Positions 55,079 through 64,000 of a stretch of DNA of 64,000 nucleotides are shown piece by piece; positions within the stretch are counted from its first letter, which is position 1; every line of letters starts with the position of its first letter. A model generated the notes under the pieces. The model saw only the letters and a list, made by a program, of their open reading frames with translations. It did no database searches and was not told the origin of the DNA. The DNA is from Streptomyces fulvoviolaceus (GTDB lineage Bacteria > Actinomycetota > Actinomycetes > Streptomycetales > Streptomycetaceae). Location of the stretch: positions 1 through 64,000 of the forward strand of contig NZ_JOEY01000024.1 of NCBI RefSeq assembly GCF_000718165.1, in the 5' to 3' direction. The position numbers and the translations under genes are program-made.

Positions 55079-56029
55079 TTGCTGAAGTCTGCCCGCAAAG
55101 AGGAGAGGGATCCCGAGGGGCGGATGCCTCTCGCGGATCACCTTCGTGAGCTCCGCAACCGGCTCGCGAAGGCGATGCTGGCCATCGTCGCCATCACAGT
55201 CGTCGCCGCCTTCTTCTACAACGACATCATCAACTTGATCACCAGGCCGATCCTCGACTCGGTCGGCTGTGACAAGAGTTTCGCGGAACTGGCGAAGTCG
55301 ACGAAGTCCACCGAGCCGTGCGCGGAGATCACCATCAATGGTCTCCTCGCCCCCTTCACGCTGGCGCTGAAGGTGTCGCTGATGGCCGGCGTCGTCGCGG
55401 CCTCGCCGGTCTGGCTCTACCAGCTGTGGGCCTTCATCGCTCCCGGTCTGCACCGGCACGAGCGGAAGTACGCCTACGCGTTCGTCGGCACGGGTGCCCC
55501 GCTCTTCATGGGCGGTGCCTACTTCGCCTACACGGTGCTGCCCACCACGGCGAAGGTACTGATCGGCTTCACCCCGGACGGCACCTCCAACCTGCTGCCG
55601 CTGGACGACCTGCTCGACCTCGTCCTGCGCATGGTGCTGGTCTTCGGTCTCTCCTTCGAGCTGCCCCTGCTGCTGGTCTTCCTCAACCTCACCGGGATGA
55701 TCACCGGCAAGCGGATGCTCAGCTGGTGGCGGGCGATGATCATGGGTATCACCGTGTTCGCGGCCGTCGCGACGCCGAGCACGGACCCGCTGACCATGCT
55801 GGCGCTCGCCGGACCGATCTGGATCCTCTACTTCGGCGCGGTGCTCTTCTCCCTGCTGAACGACAAGCGCCGACGCCGCCGGGATGCCGAGGGCCCCGAC
55901 GACGACGAGGCCTCCGACCTGGATCTCACCCCCGAGGACGTCGGCCCGGTCGAGACCGTCTCCGCCAGCCGGGCGCTGCCCGAGCAGGCGAGCTCGGACC
56001 GGGTCAACGGTTATGACGACGTGACCTGA
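55079..56029 (+). CDS. tatC: twin-arginine translocase subunit TatC
   Basis: The 316-residue membrane protein has six helices and the TatC hallmarks HLRELRNRLAKAM near the N-terminus, SPVWLYQLWAFIAPGLHRHE and the conserved Glu in FGLSFELPLLLVF. It recognises twin-arginine signal peptides. The TTG start at 55079 is the only sensible one. The C-terminal 60 residues are charged and cytosolic, longer than in minimal TatC proteins. Confidence 0.95.
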   Translation: MLKSARKEERDPEGRMPLADHLRELRNRLAKAMLAIVAITVVAAFFYNDIINLITRPILDSVGCDKSFAELAKSTKSTEPCAEITINGLLAPFTLALKVSLMAGVVAASPVWLYQLWAFIAPGLHRHERKYAYAFVGTGAPLFMGGAYFAYTVLPTTAKVLIGFTPDGTSNLLPLDDLLDLVLRMVLVFGLSFELPLLLVFLNLTGMITGKRMLSWWRAMIMGITVFAAVATPSTDPLTMLALAGPIWILYFGAVLFSLLNDKRRRRRDAEGPDDDEASDLDLTPEDVGPVETVSASRALPEQASSDRVNGYDDVT

Positions 56030-56060
56030 AGATCGGGAAGCCGCTCGTAGGGTCGGTTCT

Positions 56061-56951
56061 GTGACCAGCGAGATCACCCTCTTCGTCAACCCCACCGCGG
56101 GCCGCGGCCGGGGCGCCCACGCGGCGCAGCCGGCCGCTTCCGCGTTGCGGGCGGCCGGATTCTCCGTACGTACGGTCCTCGGCGAGAACGCCCGGGACGC
56201 CCTCACGCGCGCACGTGCCGTCGTCGAGGACGGCACCGGTGCCCTGATCGCCGTCGGCGGCGACGGCATGGCGGGCCTCGCCCTCCAGGCGGTCGCCGGC
56301 ACCCGCACCCCGTTCGGTCTGGTCGCCGTCGGCACCGGCAACGACTTCGCCCGCGCCCTTGGCCTGCCCGTGCGCGACCCGGCCGCCGCCGGGCGGATCG
56401 TCGCCGAGGCGCTCAAGGGCGGCCGACTGCGCGACATCGACCTCGGCCAGGCCGACGGCCGCTGGTTCGGCACCGTCCTGGCCTCCGGCTTCGACTCCCG
56501 TGTCAACGACCGCGGCAACCGCATGAGATGGCCCGCCGGACGCCTCAAGTACGACCTCGCGATGCTCGCCGAACTGGCCGCCTTCCGGCCGTTCCCGTAC
56601 CGGATCACGCTGGACGACGGTGCGGTCAGGGAGGTCGAGGCGACACTCGTGGCCATCGGCAACGGATCGTCGTACGGCGGCGGCATGCGCATCTGTCCCG
56701 GCGCGGACCTCACTGACGGGCTGTTCGACATCACCGTGGTCGGGGACTGCAGCCGTACGACCCTGCTGCGGGTGTTCCCGAGTGTGTACCCGGGTACGCA
56801 TGTCTCGCATCCCAAGGTCACCGTGCTGAGGGCGGCGAAGGTCGAGGTGGTCGCCGAAGGCGTCACGGGGTATGCCGACGGCGAGCCGCTCGGGCCGCTG
56901 CCGCTGACCGCGCGCTGCGTGCGGGGTGCGGTACGCGTCGTAGGCCCTTGA
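56061..56951 (+). CDS. dagK: diacylglycerol kinase-like lipid kinase
   Basis: The 296-residue protein has the catalytic DAGK domain: FVNPTAGRGRGA at the start, IAVGGDGMAG (GGDGx nucleotide loop) and VAVGTGNDFARALGLP. The C-terminal half has GNGSSYGGGMRICPGADLTDGLFDI. It probably phosphorylates diacylglycerol or a related lipid for phospholipid recycling. GTG 56061 lies seven bases after TAGGGT, suggesting a leaderless transcript. Confidence 0.87.
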   Translation: MTSEITLFVNPTAGRGRGAHAAQPAASALRAAGFSVRTVLGENARDALTRARAVVEDGTGALIAVGGDGMAGLALQAVAGTRTPFGLVAVGTGNDFARALGLPVRDPAAAGRIVAEALKGGRLRDIDLGQADGRWFGTVLASGFDSRVNDRGNRMRWPAGRLKYDLAMLAELAAFRPFPYRITLDDGAVREVEATLVAIGNGSSYGGGMRICPGADLTDGLFDITVVGDCSRTTLLRVFPSVYPGTHVSHPKVTVLRAAKVEVVAEGVTGYADGEPLGPLPLTARCVRGAVRVVGP

Positions 56952-57036
56952 GCTGCGTAAAGCTCAGGTTTCGCAGGACGATATCCGGATAATGATCGTC
57001 CTGTTGTCAGTGGGGCCCGGTACGCTCGAAAGCACG

Positions 57037-59853
57037 ATGACAGAGGACCTCTCACCGGCCGAGCGGTATGCGGCAGCACGCAGGCGCGCTGTCGAGCAGG
57101 CCACCGCCCTCGCGGGCTTCCGCGAGATGTACGACTTCGGCCTCGACCCCTTCCAGATCGAGTCCTGTCAGGCGCTCGAATCCGGGAAGGGCGTGCTGGT
57201 GGCCGCCCCCACCGGCTCCGGCAAGACGATCGTCGGCGAGTTCGCCGTCCATCTCGCCCTGCAGCAGGGCAAGAAGTGCTTCTACACGACACCCATCAAG
57301 GCGCTGTCGAACCAGAAGTACGCCGACCTGTGCCGCCGTTACGGCGCGGACAAGGTAGGCCTGCTCACCGGCGACAACAGCGTCAACTCCGAAGCCCCCG
57401 TGGTCGTGATGACCACCGAGGTGCTGCGGAACATGCTGTACGCGGGCTCGCAGACCCTCCTGGGCCTCGGGTACGTGGTCATGGACGAGGTGCACTACCT
57501 CTCCGACCGCTTCCGGGGCGCCGTATGGGAAGAGGTGATCATTCACCTGCCGGAGTCCGTGACTCTGGTGTCCCTGTCGGCGACAGTGTCCAACGCCGAG
57601 GAGTTCGGCGACTGGCTCGACACCGTCCGCGGCCACACCGAGGTGATCGTCTCCGAGCACCGGCCCGTGCCGCTGTTCCAGCACGTGCTCGCCGGGCGGC
57701 GGATGTACGACCTGTTCGAGGAGGGCGAGGGCCACAAGAAGGCGGTCAATCCCGACCTCGCGCGGCTGGCTCGGATGGAGGCGCAGCGTCCGTCGTTCCA
57801 GGACCGCAGACGCGGGCGTGCCATGCGCGAGGCGGACCGTGAGCGGGAGCGGCGGCAGCGGTCCCGGGTGTGGACGCCGAGCCGGCCCGAGGTGATCGAG
57901 CGGCTGGACGCCGAGGGGCTGTTGCCCGCCATCACCTTTATCTTCAGCCGCGCTGCCTGCGAGGCCGCCGTACAGCAGTGTCTGTACGCGGGACTGCGGT
58001 TGAACGACGAGGAGGCGCGGGAGAAGGTGCGTGCGCTCGTCGAGGAGCGTACGGCGTCCATTCCTCATGAGGACCTCCATGTCCTGGGCTACTACGAGTG
58101 GCTCGAGGGCCTGGAGCGGGGCATCGCGGCCCACCACGCGGGCATGCTGCCGACCTTCAAGGAGGTCGTCGAGGAGCTGTTCGTGCGTGGGCTGGTGAAG
58201 GCCGTGTTCGCGACCGAGACGCTTGCCCTGGGTATCAACATGCCCGCGCGGTCGGTGGTGTTGGAGAAGCTCGTCAAGTGGAACGGCGAGCAGCACGCCG
58301 ACATCACCCCCGGTGAGTTCACGCAGTTGACGGGGCGTGCGGGGCGGCGGGGCATCGATGTCGAGGGCCATGCGGTGGTGCTGTGGCAGCGGGGGATGAG
58401 CCCGGAGCATCTCGCGGGGCTCGCCGGCACGCGTACGTATCCGCTGCGGTCCAGCTTCAAGCCGTCGTACAACATGGCGGTCAATCTCGTCGAGCAGTTC
58501 GGGCGCCATCGGTCGCGTGAGCTGCTGGAGACGTCGTTCGCGCAGTTCCAGGCCGACAAGTCGGTCGTCGGGATCTCGCGGCAGGTGCAGCGCAACGAGG
58601 AGGGCCTCGAGGGTTACAAGGACTCCATGACCTGCCATCTCGGGGACTTCGAGGAGTATGCGCGGCTGCGGCGTGAACTGAAGGACCGGGAGACCGAGCT
58701 GGCCCGGCAGGGGGTCAGCCAGCGGCGGGCCGAGGCCGCCGTCGCGCTGGAGAAGCTCAAGCCGGGTGACGTCATCCATGTGCCGACGGGCAAGTACGCC
58801 GGTCTGGCGCTGGTGTTGGATCCGGGGCTGCCCGCTGGTCGGTCCAACGGCCATCGTGGGTTCGAGCATCATGACGGGCCGCGTCCGTTGGTTCTGACCG
58901 CCGAGCGGCAGGTCAAGCGGCTCGCGTCGATGGACTTTCCGGTGCCGGTCGAGCCGTTGGAGCGGATGCGGATTCCGAAGTCGTTCAATCCGCGCTCGCC
59001 GCAGTCGCGTCGGGACCTGGCCTCCGCGCTGCGTACCAAGGCCGGGCACATTCCGCCGGAGCGGGCGCGTAAGCAGCGATCCCAGGCCGCCGACGACCGG
59101 GAGATCGCCCGGCTGCGTACGGCGATCCGCGCGCATGCGTGTCATGGGTGCAACGACCGTGAGGACCATGCGCGTTGGGCCGAGCGGTATCACCGGCTGC
59201 TGCGTGACACCTCGCAGCTGGAGCGGCGGATCGAGGGGCGTACGAACACGATCGCGCGGACGTTTGACCGGATCGTGGCGCTGTTGACCGAGCTGGACTA
59301 CCTGCGGGGTGATGAGGTCACCGAGCACGGGAAGCGGCTTGCGCGGCTGTACGGCGAGCTCGATCTGCTGGCGAGTGAGTGTCTGCGGGCGGGAGTGTGG
59401 GAGGGGCTTGCTCCTGCCGAACTGGCCGCCTGTGTCTCGGCGTTGGTGTTCGAGGCGCGGGTCAGTGACGACGCCATGACGCCCAAGGTGCCTTCGGGCA
59501 AGGCGAAGGCCGCGCTCGGTGAGATGGTGCGGATCTGGGGGCGGCTGGATGCCCTTGAGGAGGACTTCCGGATCACGCAGACCGAGGGTGTGGGGCAGCG
59601 TGAGCCGGATCTCGGGTTCGCCTGGGCCGCGTACATGTGGGCTTCCGGGAAGGGGCTCGACGAGGTGCTGCGCGAGGTGGAGATGCCTGCCGGTGACTTC
59701 GTGCGCTGGTGCAAGCAGGTCATCGACGTGCTGGGGCAGATTTCCGCGGCGGCGCCCGTGTCCGGTGGGGAGGGGTCTACCGTCGCGAAGAACGCGCGCA
59801 AGGCTGTGGACGAGTTGCTGCGGGGGGTTGTGGCCTACTCGTCTGTGGGCTGA
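57037..59853 (+). CDS. helY: Ski2-like DEVH-box RNA helicase (HelY/Mtr4 type)
   Basis: The 938-residue helicase has Walker A AAPTGSGKT (about residues 55-63), the DEVH box in VVMDEVHYLSDR, motif III LSATVSNAEEF, and C-terminal helicase motifs ATETLALGINMPARSVV and QLTGRAGRRGID. The last 170 residues match the DSHCT helical domain. It is expected to unwind structured RNA in decay or ribosome maturation. ATG 57037 is preferred; TACGCT at 57021-57026 would give a very short 5' leader. No exonuclease partner is adjacent. Confidence 0.92.
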   Translation: MTEDLSPAERYAAARRRAVEQATALAGFREMYDFGLDPFQIESCQALESGKGVLVAAPTGSGKTIVGEFAVHLALQQGKKCFYTTPIKALSNQKYADLCRRYGADKVGLLTGDNSVNSEAPVVVMTTEVLRNMLYAGSQTLLGLGYVVMDEVHYLSDRFRGAVWEEVIIHLPESVTLVSLSATVSNAEEFGDWLDTVRGHTEVIVSEHRPVPLFQHVLAGRRMYDLFEEGEGHKKAVNPDLARLARMEAQRPSFQDRRRGRAMREADRERERRQRSRVWTPSRPEVIERLDAEGLLPAITFIFSRAACEAAVQQCLYAGLRLNDEEAREKVRALVEERTASIPHEDLHVLGYYEWLEGLERGIAAHHAGMLPTFKEVVEELFVRGLVKAVFATETLALGINMPARSVVLEKLVKWNGEQHADITPGEFTQLTGRAGRRGIDVEGHAVVLWQRGMSPEHLAGLAGTRTYPLRSSFKPSYNMAVNLVEQFGRHRSRELLETSFAQFQADKSVVGISRQVQRNEEGLEGYKDSMTCHLGDFEEYARLRRELKDRETELARQGVSQRRAEAAVALEKLKPGDVIHVPTGKYAGLALVLDPGLPAGRSNGHRGFEHHDGPRPLVLTAERQVKRLASMDFPVPVEPLERMRIPKSFNPRSPQSRRDLASALRTKAGHIPPERARKQRSQAADDREIARLRTAIRAHACHGCNDREDHARWAERYHRLLRDTSQLERRIEGRTNTIARTFDRIVALLTELDYLRGDEVTEHGKRLARLYGELDLLASECLRAGVWEGLAPAELAACVSALVFEARVSDDAMTPKVPSGKAKAALGEMVRIWGRLDALEEDFRITQTEGVGQREPDLGFAWAAYMWASGKGLDEVLREVEMPAGDFVRWCKQVIDVLGQISAAAPVSGGEGSTVAKNARKAVDELLRGVVAYSSVG

Positions 59854-60056
59854 GCGGGTGCCTGCGGCGCCTGTGCGGGTGTGGTGGGGGTGCGTGTAGC
59901 GCCTTGGGTTGTGTGGTGGGTCGGGGGGTGTCCGTCCTCGGTCGGGCGGTGCCGTCTGCTGGGGATGTGCTCGGTGTCGGACGCCCGCCGCTGCGGGCGG
60001 ACACCCCCCGGCACGTCCCCTTGCCGCCGTACGCGGCTGACGACGCCCACGACCGC

Positions 60057-60156
60057 GCCGGGTTCTCGCTGTCGGCGGCTTACGCTCATGCCCGTGCCGG
60101 GTTGCTCACCGTCGGCGGCTCACGTTCACACCCACGCCGGGTTCTCGCCAGCGGCG
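60057..60156. repeat. imperfect tandem repeat, 39-40 bp unit, 2.5 copies
   Basis: Units begin at 60057, 60096 and 60136, each with GCCGGGTT, followed in the first two by CGGCGGCTYACG. The third is partial. It lies in the 386-base gap (59854-60239) between the helicase gene and the convergent allophanate hydrolase gene. No ORF is supported in that gap; the only other element is the dispersed repeat at 60175. Confidence 0.55.
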
Positions 60157-60174
60157 CCTGCCGCAGCTTGCCCA

Positions 60175-60215
60175 GGGGCGCGGGGAACTGCGCGACCAGC
60201 CGCAACGGACCCGCG
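60175..60215. repeat. dispersed intergenic repeat, copy 3
   Basis: GGGGCGCGGGG-AACT-GCGCGACCAGCC is identical to the core of the copy at 37953 and continues as GCAACGGACCCGC, close to the copy at 17862. It lies 25 bases from the end of the allophanate hydrolase gene. Confidence 0.65.
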
Positions 60216-60239
60216 CCCGCCCGACGACACAGCGTGGCA

Positions 60240-61901
60240 CTACCGGTGGCCGTGCCGCAGGTACGCTCGCCAGCCGCCGTACGACGTGATGTCCTCGGCG
60301 TCGGTGAGGGCCGAGGGCTCGCACAGGAAGCCGGGGACGGTGGTGCCGTCCGCCAGTTCCACGCTGCCCAGGGTCATCGGGCGGGGGAGTGCTGCCAGTA
60401 GGCGGCCGAGGCCCTCCGCCGGGAGGTGCCATACCTCGGCCTCCAGGGAAGCGCCTCCCTCGCCCACGTGGACCAGGCCCGGCTTCGGTGGGGTCGTTCG
60501 CAGGGCGTGCAGGTGGTAGACGGGGGCGGTCGTGGTCGTACGGTCGAGCCGGGCGCCCAGGGCCAGGAGCTGGGGGTTCAGTGGCTGGCCCGAGAGATGG
60601 GCGCCCACCACCGCCACTCGGGCCTCGGGCTGGAGGAGGCGGGCGATCGTCGCCAGCCGTTCGTCCGTGAAGGCCGGGCCGATCAGCATCACGCCGAAGG
60701 GGAGGCCGTTGACCTGGGTGGCCGGGACGGCGATCGCCGCCAGGTCGAAGAGGTTCGTGGAGTTGGTGAAGCGGCCCATGCGGGCGTTGGTGCCCAGTGG
60801 GTCGGCCGCCACCTCGGCGAGGGTGGGGTGGCCGGGGGCGGTCGGCAGCAACAGGGCGTCGGCGTCGGCCAGTTCGGCCAGGGCCCGGGTGCGGAGGATG
60901 GCCAGGCGGTCGTTGTCGGCGAAGAGCTGGTGGGCCGGGATGTCGCGGGACCGGGTGATGATGCCGGCGACGGTGGGGTCGAGGCTCTCGTCGCCTTCGG
61001 CCATCGCCTTGTCGATGAAACTCCCCACCGCGGTGTAGCGCTCGGCGACGAACGCGCCCTGGTAGAGCATCGTGGCGGCCTCGGTGAAGGGCGTGAGGTC
61101 GAGCTCGCGTACTGATGCTCCCGCTGTGACGAGCTGCTCCACCGCGGCCTCGTATGCCTCTGCCCAGCCCTCGTCCAGTTCGCCGAGTTGATCGCGTGCC
61201 GGGACGGCGATGCGCCATGGACCGGGGGTGCGCTGGGGGAGGGCATCGAGGGGGCGGTCCGGTGGGGACGCCATGAAGGACAGGGCCTGTTCGGCCTCCG
61301 GGAGTGTGCGGGCGAAGACCGTCACGCAGTCGATCGAGGCGCAGGCCGGGACGACGCCGGTCGTGGGGACCAGGCCGCGGGTGGGCTTGATGCCGACGAT
61401 GCCGTTGAAGGCGGCCGGGACCCGGCCCGAGCCCGCGGTGTCGGTGCCGAGCGCGAGGTCGACGATGCCCAGCGCCACGGCGACGGCCGAGCCCGAGCTG
61501 GAGCCGCCGCTGATGCGCGACGGGTCGTACGCGTTCCGTACCGCGCCGTGCGGGGAGCGGGTGCCCACCAGGCCCGTCGCGAACTGGTCCAGGTTCGTGG
61601 TGCCGAGTGCGATCGCTCCTGCGGCGCGGAGACGGGCTACGACCGGCGCGTCGGCCTGGGGGTGGTAGGCGTACGTCGGGCAGCCCGCTGTGGTGGGCAG
61701 GCCCGCCACGTCGATGTTGCCCTTGGCGGCGAACAGGCGTCCCGCGAGGGGGAGTTGTTCGCCCGCGGCGACGCGTTCGTCGATCGTCCGGGCTTCCGCC
61801 TCGACCTCCGGCTGTGGGCGCAGGTCGATCCAGATCTCGGGGCGGTCCACGGCGTCGATGCGGGCGTAGGCGGCGCGGACGCGGGAGAGGGTGGTGGACA
61901 T
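60240..61901 (-). CDS. atzF: allophanate hydrolase (amidase-signature family)
   Basis: The 553-residue enzyme splits allophanate into ammonia and CO2 after urea carboxylation. The Ser-cisSer-Lys triad is visible: Lys60 in FAAKGNIDVAG, Ser in ISGGSSSGSAVA (about residues 131-138) and Ser158 in GTDTAGSGRVPAAF. The C-terminal 130 residues form the extra AtzF domain typical of true allophanate hydrolases. ATG 61901 follows AGAGGA and lies 13 bases after the urea carboxylase stop, so both enzymes are made from one operon. Confidence 0.92.
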   Translation of the reverse strand: MSTTLSRVRAAYARIDAVDRPEIWIDLRPQPEVEAEARTIDERVAAGEQLPLAGRLFAAKGNIDVAGLPTTAGCPTYAYHPQADAPVVARLRAAGAIALGTTNLDQFATGLVGTRSPHGAVRNAYDPSRISGGSSSGSAVAVALGIVDLALGTDTAGSGRVPAAFNGIVGIKPTRGLVPTTGVVPACASIDCVTVFARTLPEAEQALSFMASPPDRPLDALPQRTPGPWRIAVPARDQLGELDEGWAEAYEAAVEQLVTAGASVRELDLTPFTEAATMLYQGAFVAERYTAVGSFIDKAMAEGDESLDPTVAGIITRSRDIPAHQLFADNDRLAILRTRALAELADADALLLPTAPGHPTLAEVAADPLGTNARMGRFTNSTNLFDLAAIAVPATQVNGLPFGVMLIGPAFTDERLATIARLLQPEARVAVVGAHLSGQPLNPQLLALGARLDRTTTTAPVYHLHALRTTPPKPGLVHVGEGGASLEAEVWHLPAEGLGRLLAALPRPMTLGSVELADGTTVPGFLCEPSALTDAEDITSYGGWRAYLRHGHR

Positions 61902-61914
61902 TGCTGTTCCTCTT

Positions 61915-64000
61915 TCAGTTCGCGGGCGGGGCCAGGACGAGCAGTGCCGTCCCCGCCTCCACCTGGTCGCCCGGTCTGGCCAGGATTTCCGTCACTACGC
62001 CGGCCATCGGCGCGTGCACCCTGGACTCCATCTTCATCGCCTCCAGGGCGAGGAGGGGTTGGCCCGCCGCCACTTCGTCGCCCGGCTCTACGTTCAACTG
62101 CCATACGGATGCTGCGAATTCGGCCTCGATCAGGCGACCGCCCGCGGGGACTTCGATATCCGTCGGGGGAGCGGCCGGCGCAGCGGCTGCTTCCGCTCGG
62201 GTGAACTCGCCCGCTGCCTCCCACGCGTCTCGCTCCGCGGCGAAGGCTTCCTGCTGCCGGGACCTGAACTCTGCGATCGACTCCGCGTTCTCGGACAGGA
62301 AGCTCTGGTACTCGGCCAGCGAGAACGTGCCCTCCTCGATCCGCGGTACGAAACGGCCGGAGGTGATGTCGGCCCGCAGCTCCAGGAGTTCGTCCGCGTC
62401 CACCGGGTACCACTTGATCCGGTCGAAGAAGCGCAGCAGCCAGGGCGAGCCCGGCTCGAACGCGCCGCGCTGCTGCCAGCCCGACCACACCTGCGTCGTA
62501 CGGCCCACGAACTGGTAGCCGCCGGGGCCCTCCATGCCGTAGATGCACAGGTAGGCGCCGCCGATGCCCACCGAGTTCTCGGCCGTCCAGGTGCGTGCCG
62601 GGTTGTACTTCGTGGTCACCAGACGGTGGCGCGGGTCGAGGGGGGTGGCCACCGGCGCGCCCAAGTAGACGTCACCCAGGCCCAGTACGAGGTACTCCGC
62701 GTCGAAGACCGTGTCGTACACCTCCGCCACCGACTCCAGGCCGTTGACCCGGCGGATGAACTCGATGTTCCAGGGGCACCAGGGCGCGTCGTCGCGGACG
62801 CCCGCCATGTAGCGGGCGATCGCCTCGCGGGTGGCCGGGTCGTCCCAGGAGAGGGGGAGGTGGACCGTGCGGGAGGGGACGACCAGTTCGTCGCTCGGGG
62901 GGAGGGCCGCGGTGATCTCCCTTACGGCCGCGAGGAGTTCGTGCTGGGGGAGGCGGCTCGGGTCCGTCTGGATCTGGAGCGAGCGGATGCCGGGGGTGAG
63001 GTCGGTGATGCCGTCCAGGCCCTCCTCGGCCACTGCCTCCATCAGTGCGTGGACGCGCATGCGCAGGGCCAGGTCCAGCTGCATCGGGCCGAATTCGACC
63101 AGCAGGTTGTCGTCGCCGCTGCGGCGGTACGTCACGTCGCCGTCCCGGGCGAGGATGCCGCCGTCCACGATGACCGGGCGTGCCTCGCCCGAAACGTTCA
63201 CCGGTACGAAGCGCACCGTGTCGCCCGGCCGCAGCTGGCCCAGTTTCCAGCGCTCGCTGCTCAGGACGGTCGCCGGGCACACGAACCCGCCGAGTGACGG
63301 GCCGTCCGGGCCGAGCAGCACCGGCATGTCGCCCGTGTAGTCGACGGCGCCGACGGAGTACGGGGTGTCGTGGATGTTGGACGGGTGCAGGCCCGCCTCG
63401 CCGCCGTCGGTGCGGGCCCAGCGCGGCTTCGGGCCGACCAGACGGACTCCGGTGCGCGCCGAGTTGAAGTGGACCTTCCAGTCGGCGGCGTAGAAGGCGC
63501 GGATGTCGTCCTCGGTGAAGAACTCCGGTGCGGCGTGCGGGCCTTCTACGGCGCCGATGTGCCAGGTCGAGTCGTAGGAAGGCCGGTCCTCGACAGGCGT
63601 GCCCTCGGCCGGAGCTCCCCCGTGCAGGACGTCCCCCGTGTGCAGCGTCCGTCCGCCGTGCCCGCCGAAGCGGCCCAGTGTGAAGGTGCTCGCGCTGCCC
63701 AGGAAGGCGGGTACGTCCAGGCCGCCGGCGACGAGAACGTATGTCCTGAGGCCGTGTTCAAGAGGCGCGCCGACTTCCAGTGCGGCGCCCGGGGGAACCG
63801 CCACCGGCTCCCACTGCGGGACCGGGACACCGTCCACCGCCACCGCGGCGGGCGCGCCCGTCACGCACACGGTGGTGGGGTGCGTGAACCTCAACGACGG
63901 TCCCTGCAGGGTGCATTCGAGGCCCGGAGCGCCCTCGGCGTTGCCCAGTGCGCGGTTGCCGAGCCGGAAGGAGAGGTCGTCCATCGGACCGCACGGCGGC
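61915..64000 (-). CDS. uca: urea carboxylase, C-terminal part (runs off the right edge)
   Basis: The visible 694 residues are the C-terminal part of a biotin-dependent urea carboxylase. They contain the carboxyltransferase AHS2 (KipA-like) and AHS1 regions (PPCGPMDDLSFRLGN; GYQFVGRTTQVWSGW), a linker and a biotinyl domain with the biotinylated Lys in LEAMKMESRVHAPMAGVV. An ATG at 63984 lies inside the conserved PPxGPMD motif, so it is internal and the gene continues beyond 64000, where the biotin carboxylase domain is expected. With atzF it degrades urea without nickel urease. Confidence 0.92.
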   Translation of the reverse strand, partial: PPCGPMDDLSFRLGNRALGNAEGAPGLECTLQGPSLRFTHPTTVCVTGAPAAVAVDGVPVPQWEPVAVPPGAALEVGAPLEHGLRTYVLVAGGLDVPAFLGSASTFTLGRFGGHGGRTLHTGDVLHGGAPAEGTPVEDRPSYDSTWHIGAVEGPHAAPEFFTEDDIRAFYAADWKVHFNSARTGVRLVGPKPRWARTDGGEAGLHPSNIHDTPYSVGAVDYTGDMPVLLGPDGPSLGGFVCPATVLSSERWKLGQLRPGDTVRFVPVNVSGEARPVIVDGGILARDGDVTYRRSGDDNLLVEFGPMQLDLALRMRVHALMEAVAEEGLDGITDLTPGIRSLQIQTDPSRLPQHELLAAVREITAALPPSDELVVPSRTVHLPLSWDDPATREAIARYMAGVRDDAPWCPWNIEFIRRVNGLESVAEVYDTVFDAEYLVLGLGDVYLGAPVATPLDPRHRLVTTKYNPARTWTAENSVGIGGAYLCIYGMEGPGGYQFVGRTTQVWSGWQQRGAFEPGSPWLLRFFDRIKWYPVDADELLELRADITSGRFVPRIEEGTFSLAEYQSFLSENAESIAEFRSRQQEAFAAERDAWEAAGEFTRAEAAAAPAAPPTDIEVPAGGRLIEAEFAASVWQLNVEPGDEVAAGQPLLALEAMKMESRVHAPMAGVVTEILARPGDQVEAGTALLVLAPPAN

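Overview
The window is very GC-rich, with dense genes, frequent GTG/TTG starts, strongly biased third codon positions and a complete Pup-proteasome locus. All of this fits a Streptomyces chromosome. The order metH, gylR, glpF, glpK, glpD, and the block arc, dop, pup, prcB, prcA, pafA, FKBPs, pafBC, tatAC, matches the well-known core-chromosome arrangement of the genus (recalled, not searched).

Left part (1-17860): a membrane-domain remnant of a NACHT-type protein is followed by a sulfur-nucleoside and methionine salvage island. A minus-strand operon carries a BMP-family nucleoside importer (lipoprotein, ATPase, two permeases), a nucleoside phosphorylase, an MTA/SAH-deaminase-like amidohydrolase and an FCD-type GntR regulator. 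Next come mtnA (+), mtnB-mtnC-mtnD (-), and a plus-strand operon with an RbsABC-like importer and mtnK. Together they encode every step from methylthioribose (MTR), and plausibly from methylthioadenosine (MTA), to the keto acid precursor of methionine. A Cys/Met-rich mini-ORF followed by a hairpin precedes mtnD.

17861-30511: an aliphatic-sulfonate-type ABC transporter (ssuBAC) sits behind a small Cys-containing leader peptide. Then follow the glycerol operon glpF-glpK-glpD (-) with its IclR regulator gylR, cobalamin-dependent methionine synthase metH and a HAD phosphatase. Two copies of a likely GylR operator flank the glpF-gylR segment.

30512-39736: two tandem orphan peptide-type substrate-binding lipoproteins, an orphan NarL-type response regulator, an iron-sulfur RecB/Cas4-like nuclease, a site-2 protease with CBS domains, a tRNA m1A58 methyltransferase and a secreted protein.

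39794-53970: ferredoxin and the Pup-proteasome region: arc (Mpa), dop, pup, a zinc-ribbon/HNH endonuclease-VII gene, prcB, prcA, then a LacI regulator with a divergent MFS transporter, pafA, two FKBP isomerases and the WYL regulators pafB and pafC. The endonuclease-VII gene appears frameshifted by one extra copy of a 5-bp tandem unit.

53967-64000: two small conserved-type proteins, tatA, tatC, a diacylglycerol kinase, a Ski2-like helicase, an intergenic repeat zone, allophanate hydrolase and the 3' part of urea carboxylase, which runs off the right edge. Several genes have a -10-like hexamer 6-7 bases before the start codon, suggesting leaderless mRNAs. No tRNA, rRNA, CRISPR array, insertion sequence or phage was seen.
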